Of a DNA stretch of 64,000 nt, positions 26,300 through 38,200 are shown piece by piece. Source of the DNA: Whitmania pigra (Eukaryota > Annelida > Clitellata > Hirudinida > Haemopidae). Below the pieces are notes generated by a model. The model made no database searches and was not told the DNA's origin. It was given only the letters and a program-made list of their open reading frames with translations. Both the position numbers and the translations under genes were made by a program. The first letter of the stretch is position 1, and every line of letters begins with the position of its first letter. Location of the stretch: NCBI GenBank assembly GCA_021613335.1, contig JAJTWR010000072.1, positions 87,341 to 151,340 of the forward strand, written 5' to 3'.

Positions 26300-26973
26300 T
26301 TAACATAAATATAGATGGCATCCCACTTTCCAAAAGTTCAACTACATCTTTGTGATCTATTTTAGCATGCATATCTGACAATACAAAATCTGATGTTTTT
26401 CCTGTGGCATTATTTTGTGGAACTAGCAAACCAAATTCTATCAATGATTATTTATCAGAATTTGTTGCAGAAATTAAGATTTTAGAAAACACAGGTTTTG
26501 TTTTTGAGGTAAAAATTTTAAAAGTATTTTTAAATGCTGTCATTTGCGATGCTCCAGCAAGAGCTTTTGTAAAATGTATTAAAACTCATACTAGTTATAA
26601 TTGTTGTGAGAGATGTGTACAAACGGGTGAATGGCACAATAAAGTTGTGTTGCCTGGTTTGGATTGCATTAATAGAACTGATGAATCATTTATTGCCAGT
26701 CGTGATCCACACCACCATGTGGACATATCACCTTTATAACAATTGTCAGTAGGTATGGTTTCATCTTTTCCGTTGGACTATATGTATTTAATATGCTTAG
26801 GAGTGACCCGTAGGTTGCTGCATTTATGGCTTCATGGTCCACGTAACACAAGATTATCCCATGGACAAATAACTTTAATATCAGATAGGCTCATTGCCCT
26901 GCGCCATTCTATTCCTACTGAATTTTCCCGAAAAACACATTCTTTTTTCATTAATGAAATATTTCTTAAATGA
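26300..26973 (+). pseudogene. Transposase fragment (Tnp2/CACTA-like)
   Basis: Plus-strand frames read DGIPLSKSS, a stop, then FCGTSKPNSINDYLSEFV, FLNAVICDAPARAFVKC, a Cys cluster CCERCVQTG and ASRDPHHHVDISPL, followed after a stop by SSFPLDYMYLICLGVTRRLL and FSRKTHSFF. The order of DG, CDAPAR, CCERC, PHHH and DYM-L-CLGV fits the transposase of CACTA-like animal elements. At least two stops interrupt it. Confidence 0.6.
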
Positions 26974-27322
26974 AACATAATTTGTAAATAATATAAAAAA
27001 ATATGTATTGCTTTTCATGATTCAGATGATGTTATGGATGCCAGAGCAAAGACTGAGGAGACATCGAACATCGATTCTGAAACTGATGTCATTGAAAAAA
27101 AAAAGAAGAAAGTATACAAGACTGATATATTCTTAACGGTGTGCAATACTGGATTTATTTTAACAATATTTTTTATAGAGCAAAAAGAAGGATAGATTCC
27201 AGTAGTGATGAAGAAGTTGTTTCATTGAAACTGCTGTATGCCCATTCGAACATATTGTGAATATTATATGTTTTAAAATATGTTTTTTAACTTGTTATAT
27301 GTTATCTGTTTAGCTAATTGCA

Positions 27323-27985
27323 ATTTTAAATTATTCAGAAAACCAAAGGATGTCCAAATAAATAAGCCAATTCCTCCTTCAAAAGAAGTGTTTCAGGTCC
27401 ACCATTCTCCTTCATTTCGATCTCAGTCACCTCAATCACATCACTCAGAATTACCTCCCTCTCCCCAAGTATTAACATCTAGCACCCTTGGTGAGCTAGA
27501 CTTGTTATGATAATTGTTATTGACAACTAAATTCATATTCATTCTTGATATATTGCTTCAAAACAGATTTGGATAAGGCTATTAGGCTCTTAATAGCAAA
27601 TACAGAGATGATTAAGAGATCTCTTGATATGATTGCAAACAGCTTGCAAAACAACATGGTTACTAATGCTGAAATTCCGGAAGGAATTAGTTTGCCAATT
27701 CGGAGTGATTGCAAATTTGCAAGCATTGAAGACCTTTTAAAGGATGTTGGAATTAAAAACCAATTGGTTGGTATAAAATCAACATTTTAAAAATTAGTTT
27801 AATGACTCTAATTCTCAATTCAGATTTCTGCTCTGGTATCCAATGGAGGGCATAACATTGAGACCACCATCCGGAGGCTTATGAAGCATTTGCTGACGGA
27901 TGAAATGAGTCGAAAGTGCAATTTGTCGGGACAGCATGGCAAAAAGGCTTTTCGACAAACCGAAATGTTCAATGTTGTGTTTGGT
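27323..27985 (+). pseudogene. DUF4806-like ORF of the same transposon
   Basis: Exon-like segments read a Pro/Ser-rich part (SFRSQSPQSHHSELPPSPQ), then LDKAIRLLIANTEMIKRSLD, then IEDLLKDVGIKNQL, then NIETTIRRLMKHLLTDEMS and LSGQHGKKAFRQTEMFNVV. The last part matches the DUF4806 pattern (short hydrophobic leader, NWTG/LSGQ-GKKAF). DUF4806 proteins are usually transposon-linked and have no known function. Confidence 0.55.
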
Positions 27986-28549
27986 TAGTCAACTGGTTTC
28001 CTTTTTGTAACTTTGTGTAACACTTTGGTTTGATGCTACTATAAATTGAATTTTAATTTAACTTAATTATAGAGTAATAATAAGATTAGCAGTATTATTA
28101 ATCTTTTCATCTGGAAAATTTTAAGGGTAGTACAAAGGAACCCAAGAACTTCAGCTGCAACCAGCCAAGATTGTGAGTTGGAACTTCGCAAGTGGTTTGG
28201 AAATGCCAGAGAAAAAGGCAGTCGGAAAAGAATTAATTTAATTAATAACAGCTGAATTTTTTTGAATAAACTTGATGTAATCCAAAAATTTGTGTTCTGC
28301 AGTCTTACATATATTGTTGGGAAACTCGTCATTAATGATATAGGGATTGGGCTGGGCAACCCGTGCTTAATGATGCCGGGCAACTAATGCGGGGCCCGCG
28401 TGGTGCCCACAGACACAAACCAGCGGGACCCGACTGGTGCCCGCGGCCAAACCCGGCATGGCCCCGCTGGGCTGCCGAATCGGGCCCCGCTTTTCTTCCC
28501 GCGTGGGACCCGGTCGGGTCCCGATTTCTTGTGCTTGCTGGGAAGTCAT

Positions 28550-29241
28550 CGCAACTCTCAAGCGCTCCATAGCATAGTCGGATAACAATTCACGAAACTA
28601 TTTCTACAATTACAGCCAAACTCGGTTAAACTGCAATCTTCGAGGTCCAAGACCCGTCCGAGCTTTTTTTTTTTACTTCATGGTGTCAAATGTCGTATAT
28701 TCGTGCGATCAAAAAATATAATTACCAAGTAAATAATAATGATGGATCAATTAAGAAGTGCATTCACATCCTATCTGGATGCATAAAGCAATTAAAATTG
28801 GGCTAAGTACAAATAATAGTTGTTAAGAGTCTGTCTTAAATTTTTCATTAAAATATTAAGTTTTAGAAGGTCAAAAGATTGCATTAATCGTAAAATTGTC
28901 TCACAGAATAATCGTAACCTAATTGTCTTAATAGCACAATTGTTATAGAACTTTCACCCCTGTATTAATAATTAAAATACATAATTAATTAAAAAACCGA
29001 CTAAACACGTGCTCACTAACAAAAATAATTTTAATTAATTTTTTCAAAGGTTTCAATTATTTGGCAAACGCTTCTTGAATTTTAAATGTTGCTATGATAC
29101 TTACCAGTGAGATCGAGATCATTATGAGAACAAGAGAACAACTCTTATTAAAACATTTTTTTCAAGGTTTCATTTAATTTTCCATTGCCCTGGTTTTAAA
29201 CCAACTTTAATTCTTAAACACATGAAATATTGTTGCCCAAA
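28550..29241. other. AT-rich gap before RAB3GAP1 3' end
   Basis: No gene is seen. It probably contains the RAB3GAP1 3' untranslated region (minus strand). There is a short poly-T run near 28660. Confidence 0.4.
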
Positions 29242-32200
29242 CTATGAAACATTCTCTTCCTCTGCCTCTTCACTCTCCACTTCAACTGGAGTATATGCAC
29301 TTTTCCAACAGAATTCATTAGGGGAAATACCTAAATAAAGTTGCTGATAGGATTCAAGATCAGATAGATAAGAATTATCTTCACTCTTCACTTCAAGTGT
29401 ATATGCACTACTCCAACAGAATTCATTAGGGGAAATATCTACATAAAGTCGCTGATAGGATTCAGGATCATATAGATAAGAATTATCGTATTTGAAGATG
29501 TACTCCTTTCTCAATGGCTTGGGAAGTTTATCCACTTGGTCAAGAGTGGCTCCAGCATCAGGGTTTGGTTCCTTGACAATCTCTGATGTTTTCTATGAAA
29601 ACAGGAAACAGAGGTTTACATTTGAGTATTGGATCACATAACATAAAGTTCAAATTCTATCCAACTTATAATTATAAATTAACATCACTTTTTCATAGAA
29701 TATAATTTTCAGAGTAAATATAATGTTTTAAGGATAGGTTTCCAGATACATCCAATGTAAACAAATTGATTATTAATATGCACTTTGTTGATATTAGTTT
29801 CAATACTTTTAATAAAATTCTATTGGAAAATGCAGTTGCCAGAGCACACATTTTGTGGTAACCACAACTGAAACTATATTTGGATGAAAAAGTTGCATTA
29901 TGATTACACACAAATTAACAATTAACTGTTACAACAGAAAAAGTATTAAAAACTCTCCAACATCCTTGTCCGGTTATTTTTTAAAATATCTTAATTAAAT
30001 ATGATAATCACATAACTCATGGTAGATGCTTTGTATCCACCACTTTAGAGCCTAAATCACTACATAATTAATTATACTTATCAATTGTACTTAGAACATT
30101 AATTAATGGAATAATACTGAAAAATTACACAACTAAAATAATTTTTTGCAATATATCAAAATTATTGTATCACCTTGCAACCATTGAGAAAGAACTTATA
30201 AATGATCCTGCCAAGTTTCGTATTTGAAGGACATTCAGTACTTGATCTCAAAACTGAAGCTTCCCCAAATTGCAAAAGTTCAGACAAATTTCTGAAGCTC
30301 AAGGTCACCAACTGTATGGGAGGGGTCAACATGTCTGAACATCTTCAACAGGTGTTGACCTTTTGCCATTCTTTCCTCAACAACCATCAGTTGACGAATG
30401 AGGCCCTGTTAATAACGTGATATAGAGAAAAAACATCATGGTATTCCATTTCTATTATTTTTTTAAGACTTCTCACATTTATCAAACAATCCAAAACAAT
30501 CAGTCAAAAAAATCTACATCCAAAAACTTTTAAAGTCAATGCTCTTATTGTTTTATTATTATTATTATTATCATCATCGTTTATTTACAATCACGGCCTT
30601 CTGCCAGAAAATAATGACTCGAGATCCAAATATAGATGGAAACTCAAAATTCAAACAAAAGTTAACTCAAGCAAGCCAACATTTCTAGTTCCGTGGTCCA
30701 ATATAAATGAACATAAGACAAATAAAACAACCAAAGCAACTGTACGCAATCATATACAAAGGGTTATTAAACAAAATTAGATTAGTCTCAGTCAAGGACT
30801 TTTCTTAATACGTGTGCTGTCCCACACAGAGCAATTTTCTGAGTTTCAATAGGCGATGGGGTTACCGGGGATGAAATCCAGGTAATCTTTAAATTCCTTT
30901 GATATTATTCCAAGTGCACATATAACCAGTGTTGTCATCGGAGCCCTCACCCCCAACATTCTCTGAATTTCTATCAGTAAATCCTTGTATTTAGTAAATT
31001 TTTTCACTTCCTTTTGGGCCACATTTGAATCATCTTGTACAGCAAAATCAATTATCAAGAATTTTCTTTTGTTTTTATCATGATAGATAAGATCTGGACA
31101 GTTTGCAGGTATTGTCCTGTCTGTAATGTTCATACCATTTGTTGGATTTCCACATTCTTTGCTGATCTTCCAGTGAATGTACCTGGCAACTGTTTGTGAA
31201 TGTTTGTGTCTCTCTAAGTATTCCTTGGCAGCCAATGTGCTGTTTCCTGATATTAAATGGCTGATACTTTTAACATGTCGGTGGCACATTCTACATGAAC
31301 TGTGTCCTTGAGCTGTAATTATTAAACTTTCTGTCTCAGCTTTTAGATCACACTTTCTCAGCCATTGTAAACTTGATTCTTTATCTGTGGTTGCACTATC
31401 AAAATTTTTAATGAATTGTCTGTGTAGAGGCTTTGCCACAATTCTTTCTAATTTTTCTGTTTCCATGGCATTTTTTAAATCCTGTCCCATTTGTATTCCT
31501 TTTGTATCATTATTATTCTTAGAGTTGTAAATTAAATTTCTATTTAATTATATTTGATATCTTTTTTTATTTTTTTTTACACTACACCCTTCTTAAATCT
31601 GTTCATGACTTACTTTTTTGGGATCCCACTCCTGACACCAATGGGGTTATTTCATTATTATCATTATTATTAATATTATTATTATTACCATTATTATTAT
31701 TAATATTATTATTATTATTTTTTCCATCTTTTATTATTGAAACACAAAACCAGTACAAGTTGGAACCGAAAGGAAAAAAGGAACGACATAAAGGAAAAAA
31801 CTCCCGCTAACAGATGTCCTGTTACCATTGATGAATAAAGTTGCGTTTCAATGCCCCAATAATGTAAGAAATACTAAGTAATATCGAGTAATGTACATGA
31901 TTATTTAGAGTTAATAATAAAGTGTTTTAGTGCCTTCTTAAAAGCGTAAAGGCTTGAAAGGTTGGTGATATTACGTGGAACGGTAGATGAATCATCATCA
32001 TCATCATTATTATTATTAATTAATATTATTGACGAAACTAGGACACTGAAATTTGAAACACAAGGTTCAAGTTCTAAAACATCCATTCAAATATTTTCTT
32101 TATCAACTCAGCAAAACTAGCAAAATAATTGTCACCTCAAATCTCTTGATCCAATCACTGGAATCACATTTAGGTGCCCCAATGCTCCCAAGCTCCTTCA

Positions 32201-35200
32201 GTTTGATTTCAATTTCATAGAGGTGATCTTTAAGGAAGGGAAACTGAAGGATTTCAGCTGATGGATTAATAATTAAAATTTAACATGATTTAATTTACAG
32301 ACAATGGTACATGGAAGTTGCATTGCAAATAAAAGTAATAAAGTTATTAAATTAACTTAGATCTTAAAATTAATATAATGATGTCAAACATCCTGATAAA
32401 CATACTATGCTCCAAAAGTGTGGTGACAGTTGAATGCATCAGCACTGGCATGAATCCAAATGCCAAATCCGAAGCTTTCACAGAATCTAGCCAAAGGAGA
32501 ATCTGCATAATATTGATCATCACAATCATCATCTAATCACTAATGAATGTTTTAATTTACATATACGAATAAAGTCTTGATGGACTGCCACTACCCTCCA
32601 ACTGCTATTATGAAATAATATACAAATAAGTTTAAGTCAAATCCATCAAGCATCACTATCATGTTCATTGCCATAAACCATTGTTAATAAAATGTCATTA
32701 TTGCAAATACCAGTTTACTTCAGTATAGTTATATTAGTATACATCAAATAGTATATACTAAACAATTTAAATAACATCATCACCTTCACAGCATCATCCT
32801 CAAGAAACATGTTCGGCATAGGAGCACTGTTCTTAATCAACACTGTTACCTCATCTGATAACTTTATCCTTTGTCTCAGGTGACCCTGGTGATCATGTTA
32901 ATCATATCAATCATAAGTTAATATTTGTATATTCAACAATTATTTTATATGGTCAAGATCCCAATGCATAATATAGAGTCATATTAGGGGCACTGTATAA
33001 TGATAGTGAATGGATAAAAAGTGCCTTCACATGGGGGATGTGACCTCTAGACCTTGGGTAACTCAACAACCCTTTTAAGTTGATGTTTTTGACATGGAAC
33101 TAAATTCACCCTGCCATTCTTTCATCTGTTATGTCCAGTTCTTTTATATATCGCCAAAACCTAGTATCTCGAGCACAAAAGAAGACCAAATCCTCCAATT
33201 TACATGAAGGATGTCACTTCAACCACCCCCCCCCCTCCGAATTACATCCATGCTTTAGATTGGTTATCTCTATCCATGTGACTAATTGCCGTTAACTGTT
33301 AGTTATCGATGCCAATTCACTCGCTCTTGCTGATGTTATCTGAGGCATAGCATGCTTTAAATAATGTCTATTATTTTCCTTATAAAACTGGATGTATTCA
33401 GAGAAAACTGGACATTAATAGAAAAATCATATTGCAACTAGAAAAAGAAAAACTGTCAGCTAAGCATTCCAGCAAACTTCATTTCAGGATGGGAAAAGAA
33501 GGCCAATTTGATAAAGCAAATGTACAGGAAGTTTGTCTTTGATCCAGCTGAGAACAAAGATGTTGACAATGCAGTATCAATAGTTTGCAACAAACCATAC
33601 CATCTTTGGTCCCTTGTTGAGAAGATGGATATCCTTAGCGCTGCAATGCTATGCTTTAATGCAACTCAGGGGCAGATGGATTGTTTAAAAAAAGGGCACA
33701 ATACCATCAAAACTGCAGTCCATCAGGCACAAGTGGATTCATGGCTAAAGACTCAAATGCACACAATTTTGTATGCCTATGAGACTCAAAACATTTTTAA
33801 TGCTGATGAAATGTTTTGGAAATATCTTCAGGACGATACTATGGTTCGGCCTGGGAAGGCTTGTCACAGTGGAAAGAGGTTGAAACGACCTACAGTGCTG
33901 GTCTAACATAAACTCACACTCTATATTATAGGAATATCCAACAATAACAGATGCCTTAGGAAGACCAAAGTTTTTCCGAAGCCAAATGACGATGGCTAGC
34001 TAAGAGAATGGATTACAGAAGATCTATTCAGCGCATGGGTTAAAGTGGAAAAGTTCGAAGCAGTGCCATTCAAAATTAATTTTTTTAGAATTTATGTGCC
34101 CACCCCCAAACTTAATGTAAAAAACAATGTATTAATGTCTTGCAAAATTTGATGTTTTACGATTAGGTTGAATTGTTAACTGTTCAATTACTTAATAAAG
34201 TATTAATGACTATTAATAAGCGATGACCTTAATTCAATTTCTTAAAATGTCTATAATTGTCTAGTAATGAATGTCTATTATTTGTTAGATGCCTAGGTGT
34301 GGGCAATTCAAAATGTTAAAACATTTGGAACATATGGCACCATAAATTCTCATGTTTTAACATACATTTTGTATATAAAGAAATGTTGATATTTTGCTGC
34401 CTCATGTTTTAGATTATCTCACTCATCAGTTATCTTAATGTTTTTGGCAAACCCCTTTGTTCGCAAATAAGAGGTTCAACTCTAGGTGTGTAACTCACCT
34501 CATTATATCCTTCATCCATGACCATTTCATCCATAAAATACTGACATGAACACCAGCTCGCAAAGTCTCCAAGAACACATCCAGGGTTGACATGTTTAAA
34601 GGCCTTCTTATCTGACATCAAATGGTCAAACAGCATTTTAACTCTCATGTGGGACCAAATTGTTGATGTACCCTCTCTGAAAAAGTTTAATGAGTTACTT
34701 ATAAATTATTAACATATTTTGAAAATCCAAGCTTTTAATATAATTTATTGAGATGTTCAAATGTCATGCATAAATTAATGCTCAAGTGATGATCATCTAT
34801 GTTAACATTAATATTATTATGGAACTGATTAATATTTATGAATGACTAGAAATGGGTCCCATCAATCACATGCATTGTGTTGAAATGGAAATTCATCCTT
34901 GAAATTACAATTATTCAAAACTACATCAACTTCATACATTGTTAACATGGGGTATACTTAACTTCATGCATTTTCATGCTTTTGCAAGTAAATAAACATA
35001 TAAAAATTATAATCAATAAAAATAAACAATCATTTAATCAATAAAAACTGAATGTTTTAAGTTTCACAAGAAGCTCAACAAAAAATATTTTAATGTTATA
35101 AACATAACTATAAATTTACTTTATATAGCACATGTATAACCACAGTATCCTAAGGGGACTCATGATTAAATCGTTTATGGATCATTCCACATCAAATCAA

Positions 35201-38200
35201 CACAACATCTGATTTGAAATTTGGTATATTTGTATATGAGTACATAAAAAATATTTGAATTTTTTGTCGATCTGTACCTGCAGTATGAGAAAATCATTGA
35301 ATTTTATATCGCTGCTTTGGACATTAAAATCTAATGACCAAAAGGGCAATTTCCTCATATTCATCTATGGTAGCAAAATGGAATCTTATAGATTCTTAAA
35401 AAGAAAAAATTGATGTGGAGTCATAAGTTGGTCATGACATGATCTTTGCAAGCTGGCTGGTGCAGCAAAAAGCTTTATAATACCCCAACCCAGTTACGGG
35501 GCGTGCAATAGGGATGGTCTGCCTGAGGCGCCAAGGGGTGGCATTTTGAGGGGATACACAAAAAACTAAAATAGAAAAAAATGGGCACCTCCTCAGTGTC
35601 CATTGAAGATTACAGCCAGTGATGGGTAAAATCACGTTCAGAGTGATTGGAAATCAAAATCAAGATCACCAGACAAAAAGTGATTGGAAATCGAAATCAG
35701 GTTCACGCATGTGATTTGACGTTAAAATCATCAAAATCAAATCACTTTGACCGAAAAGTGCACGAACTTTTTCAACACTGTCAATTTTCAAAGCTTTTAT
35801 TAACTTTCAAAAACAAAAGTTTTTGAAACATTGAATCATGTAGTCTGTTCCTTCTTGATGTTTCAATCAATCCTGCCGAACTAAATAACCTCTCCATGGG
35901 AGCTAATGGTGGAAGCTTTGTATTATAGCGCACAAAGTGACTAGGGGCGTTCAGGTTAGCCGAATAGGTTATGTGCCTGCATATGGCGGTAATGGCAACA
36001 GTCGTAATGTGTCGTGTTCGAAACCCAACCTGCACTGACACCAGTTCCCTTGGGAAGGACCGCTATATAAATGGTTACAAGCGCCTCTGACACTATGCAT
36101 ATGGCGCTATATAAATAAATGAAGTTACAACAAAGATTTTTTGATTAGGCTTGATTCAAGACTAGAGAGATGACATTCCGCATCAGACAAATAATTCATT
36201 GTATTGGTGCGGATACTGTTTGCCTTGTTAACAGTGACTTTGCAAGTCAGACTGATGATCCTCATAATATCCGTAATATTCATTGTCAAGGACTATTTCT
36301 AAATGTTGATCCTGATCAGCTTGTGCAGAATTCGTTCTACGTAAAAACACTTGTAATACTAGTTCCATAAGAATTGTTTGTCATATATTCAGTTCCAACA
36401 TACATCATGTGTCATACATCCTTACATTTCAAAAAATTTATTTTTCATGTAGCTAAGAATGTAAAAAGCATTAGATGGCGTAGGAAATCGTCGCACGTCT
36501 CGATCCTGATATCGACTTATTAACACAATCAATACCTTTAGCTACAACTTTGTCAGCTTCCTCACTTGTAATTTTAAAAAATTAACCGTCAAGCAGTGGC
36601 TGCAATTCACAAGCGGTTTTATCATTATCAGCAATTTTTATTTTAAAGTTAATAAAAGGAAGTTGCATTGATTATCGACTGATAATGTCATAAAGAAAGA
36701 TATTATACATTTAAAAAAATTAAATTTTGAAATTTAAATTTTATATGATTTCGTGATTTTTACATATTAAAAAAATCACCAATCGGCAAAAATATGATTT
36801 AAAATAAAAATCGCACGATGATTTTGAATCAAATCAAAAAATCAGAGGTGATTTTATTTCGTGATTTTAAATCACTTGATTTGAAATACTACCCATCACG
36901 GATTACAGCATGTTAGTGAACTTTTCATGAGGTTATTTGTGAATTTGCAGTCTTAGATAACATTAAAAAATTCATTGTATAAAAACTATAAGAGTGCCCA
37001 TTCTGAATTTTGGAATATGCATTCCTTATAATGTTATAAATAATTTTTATACGAACTTACCAAATTATAATGTTTAAATAAAATAATTTGTTAAATAATA
37101 CAAATAAAATTTTATCAGTAGATTGCCCAAATAGAGCATTCAAATACCATTAATTATATGTAAATACAGTGGAACCCACTTATCTCGACCTCTCGTTTAT
37201 ATCAATCATTTATGTTGCTAATTCACCTTTACTGATTTCGTCTGAAGGGGCACTACGTCAAAATAGCCCAACACAAAACATACCCGTCAGAACAGCCCTG
37301 CGACAAAATAGATCAGGGCGAAATAGCCCTGTCAAAATAGCAGTAAAATTGGTTCATTGAGGATTTTGTTACATGTCCATTTGACGTGATGATAAGGTAA
37401 GTCTGATAAGATGATTCACCTTGTGCAGCTCGAATATGTTGTACGTCAATTGATAACCTAGATTAAATTCCAATTCCAAATCAAACCCTTCATTCTACAC
37501 ATTGCAATGACAACTCAGGGTAGGATCAAAAGAAATTAAACGATCAAAAGAACCTTCCTGACTTAATGAGTTTCTGGTAAATTCTCTTTGTGCAGATTGC
37601 ACATGTTGCTTGTCAATCGATAATTTATATTAAATACCAACTTGAAAATTCCATGTAAACTGAGGAAGTAGCCGGAATCCTAATCATGTTTTAGACGATA
37701 AATCTTCCACTTAATGAAATTCCCTAGTATCAATTAAACTCAAAACTGTCATAAAAGCATTCAAACCATTAAGTTCGAATTAAATTTGGAATAAGTTAAC
37801 GGTTAATGTATTCATCTCAAAAAATTTTTTAAATACATTGACAGGGTTATTTTGTCCTGGGCTATTTTGACAGGGCCATTTTGATGGGATGTTTTCGTCC
37901 TGGACTATTTTGTCTCCGGGCCATATTGACCTGTCTGTTCTGTCACCAGGCTGTTATGATGAGTCGTTGCCTGAAGAGTAACATGCTATAGCTATTTTGT
38001 TTTTTCTTCTGTTCTATTTTTTCTATTTGTTCAAAAAATGTCTTGAAGTGTTAAAAAAAAACTGGGCAATCAGTCAGTGGAGAAAAACAATGGAATTATA
38101 CTTCAGCTATAAAAAGAAACAGACAGACAGACTAATAATAATTTTCTCATCAGCATGGCATTCCAGCAAACACCATTTCAGAATGGAAAAAGAAGGCAAA

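Larger units (their letters stand above)
25798..28545 (+). mobile_element. CACTA-like DNA transposon, ~2.7 kb, decayed
   Basis: The left end CCCAGCAAACAC is matched by the inverse at the right end (GTGCTTGCTGGG, ending about 28545). Both ends run inward into GC-rich, repeated gggacc/gggtcc words. Between them lie plus-strand frames for a transposase (26300-26973) and for a DUF4806-like protein (27323-27985), a pairing I associate with Tnp2/CACTA-like elements of invertebrates. Frame breaks show it is inactive. Superfamily assignment is from memory of domains only. Confidence 0.55.

Noticed and set aside
28363..28588. Several overlapping open frames on both strands
   Set aside because: They are caused by the GC-rich repeated end of the CACTA-like element, which lacks stops by composition.
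30202..30420. Plus-strand 72-codon frame
   Set aside because: It is the antisense of the RAB3GAP1 exon at 30405-30174.
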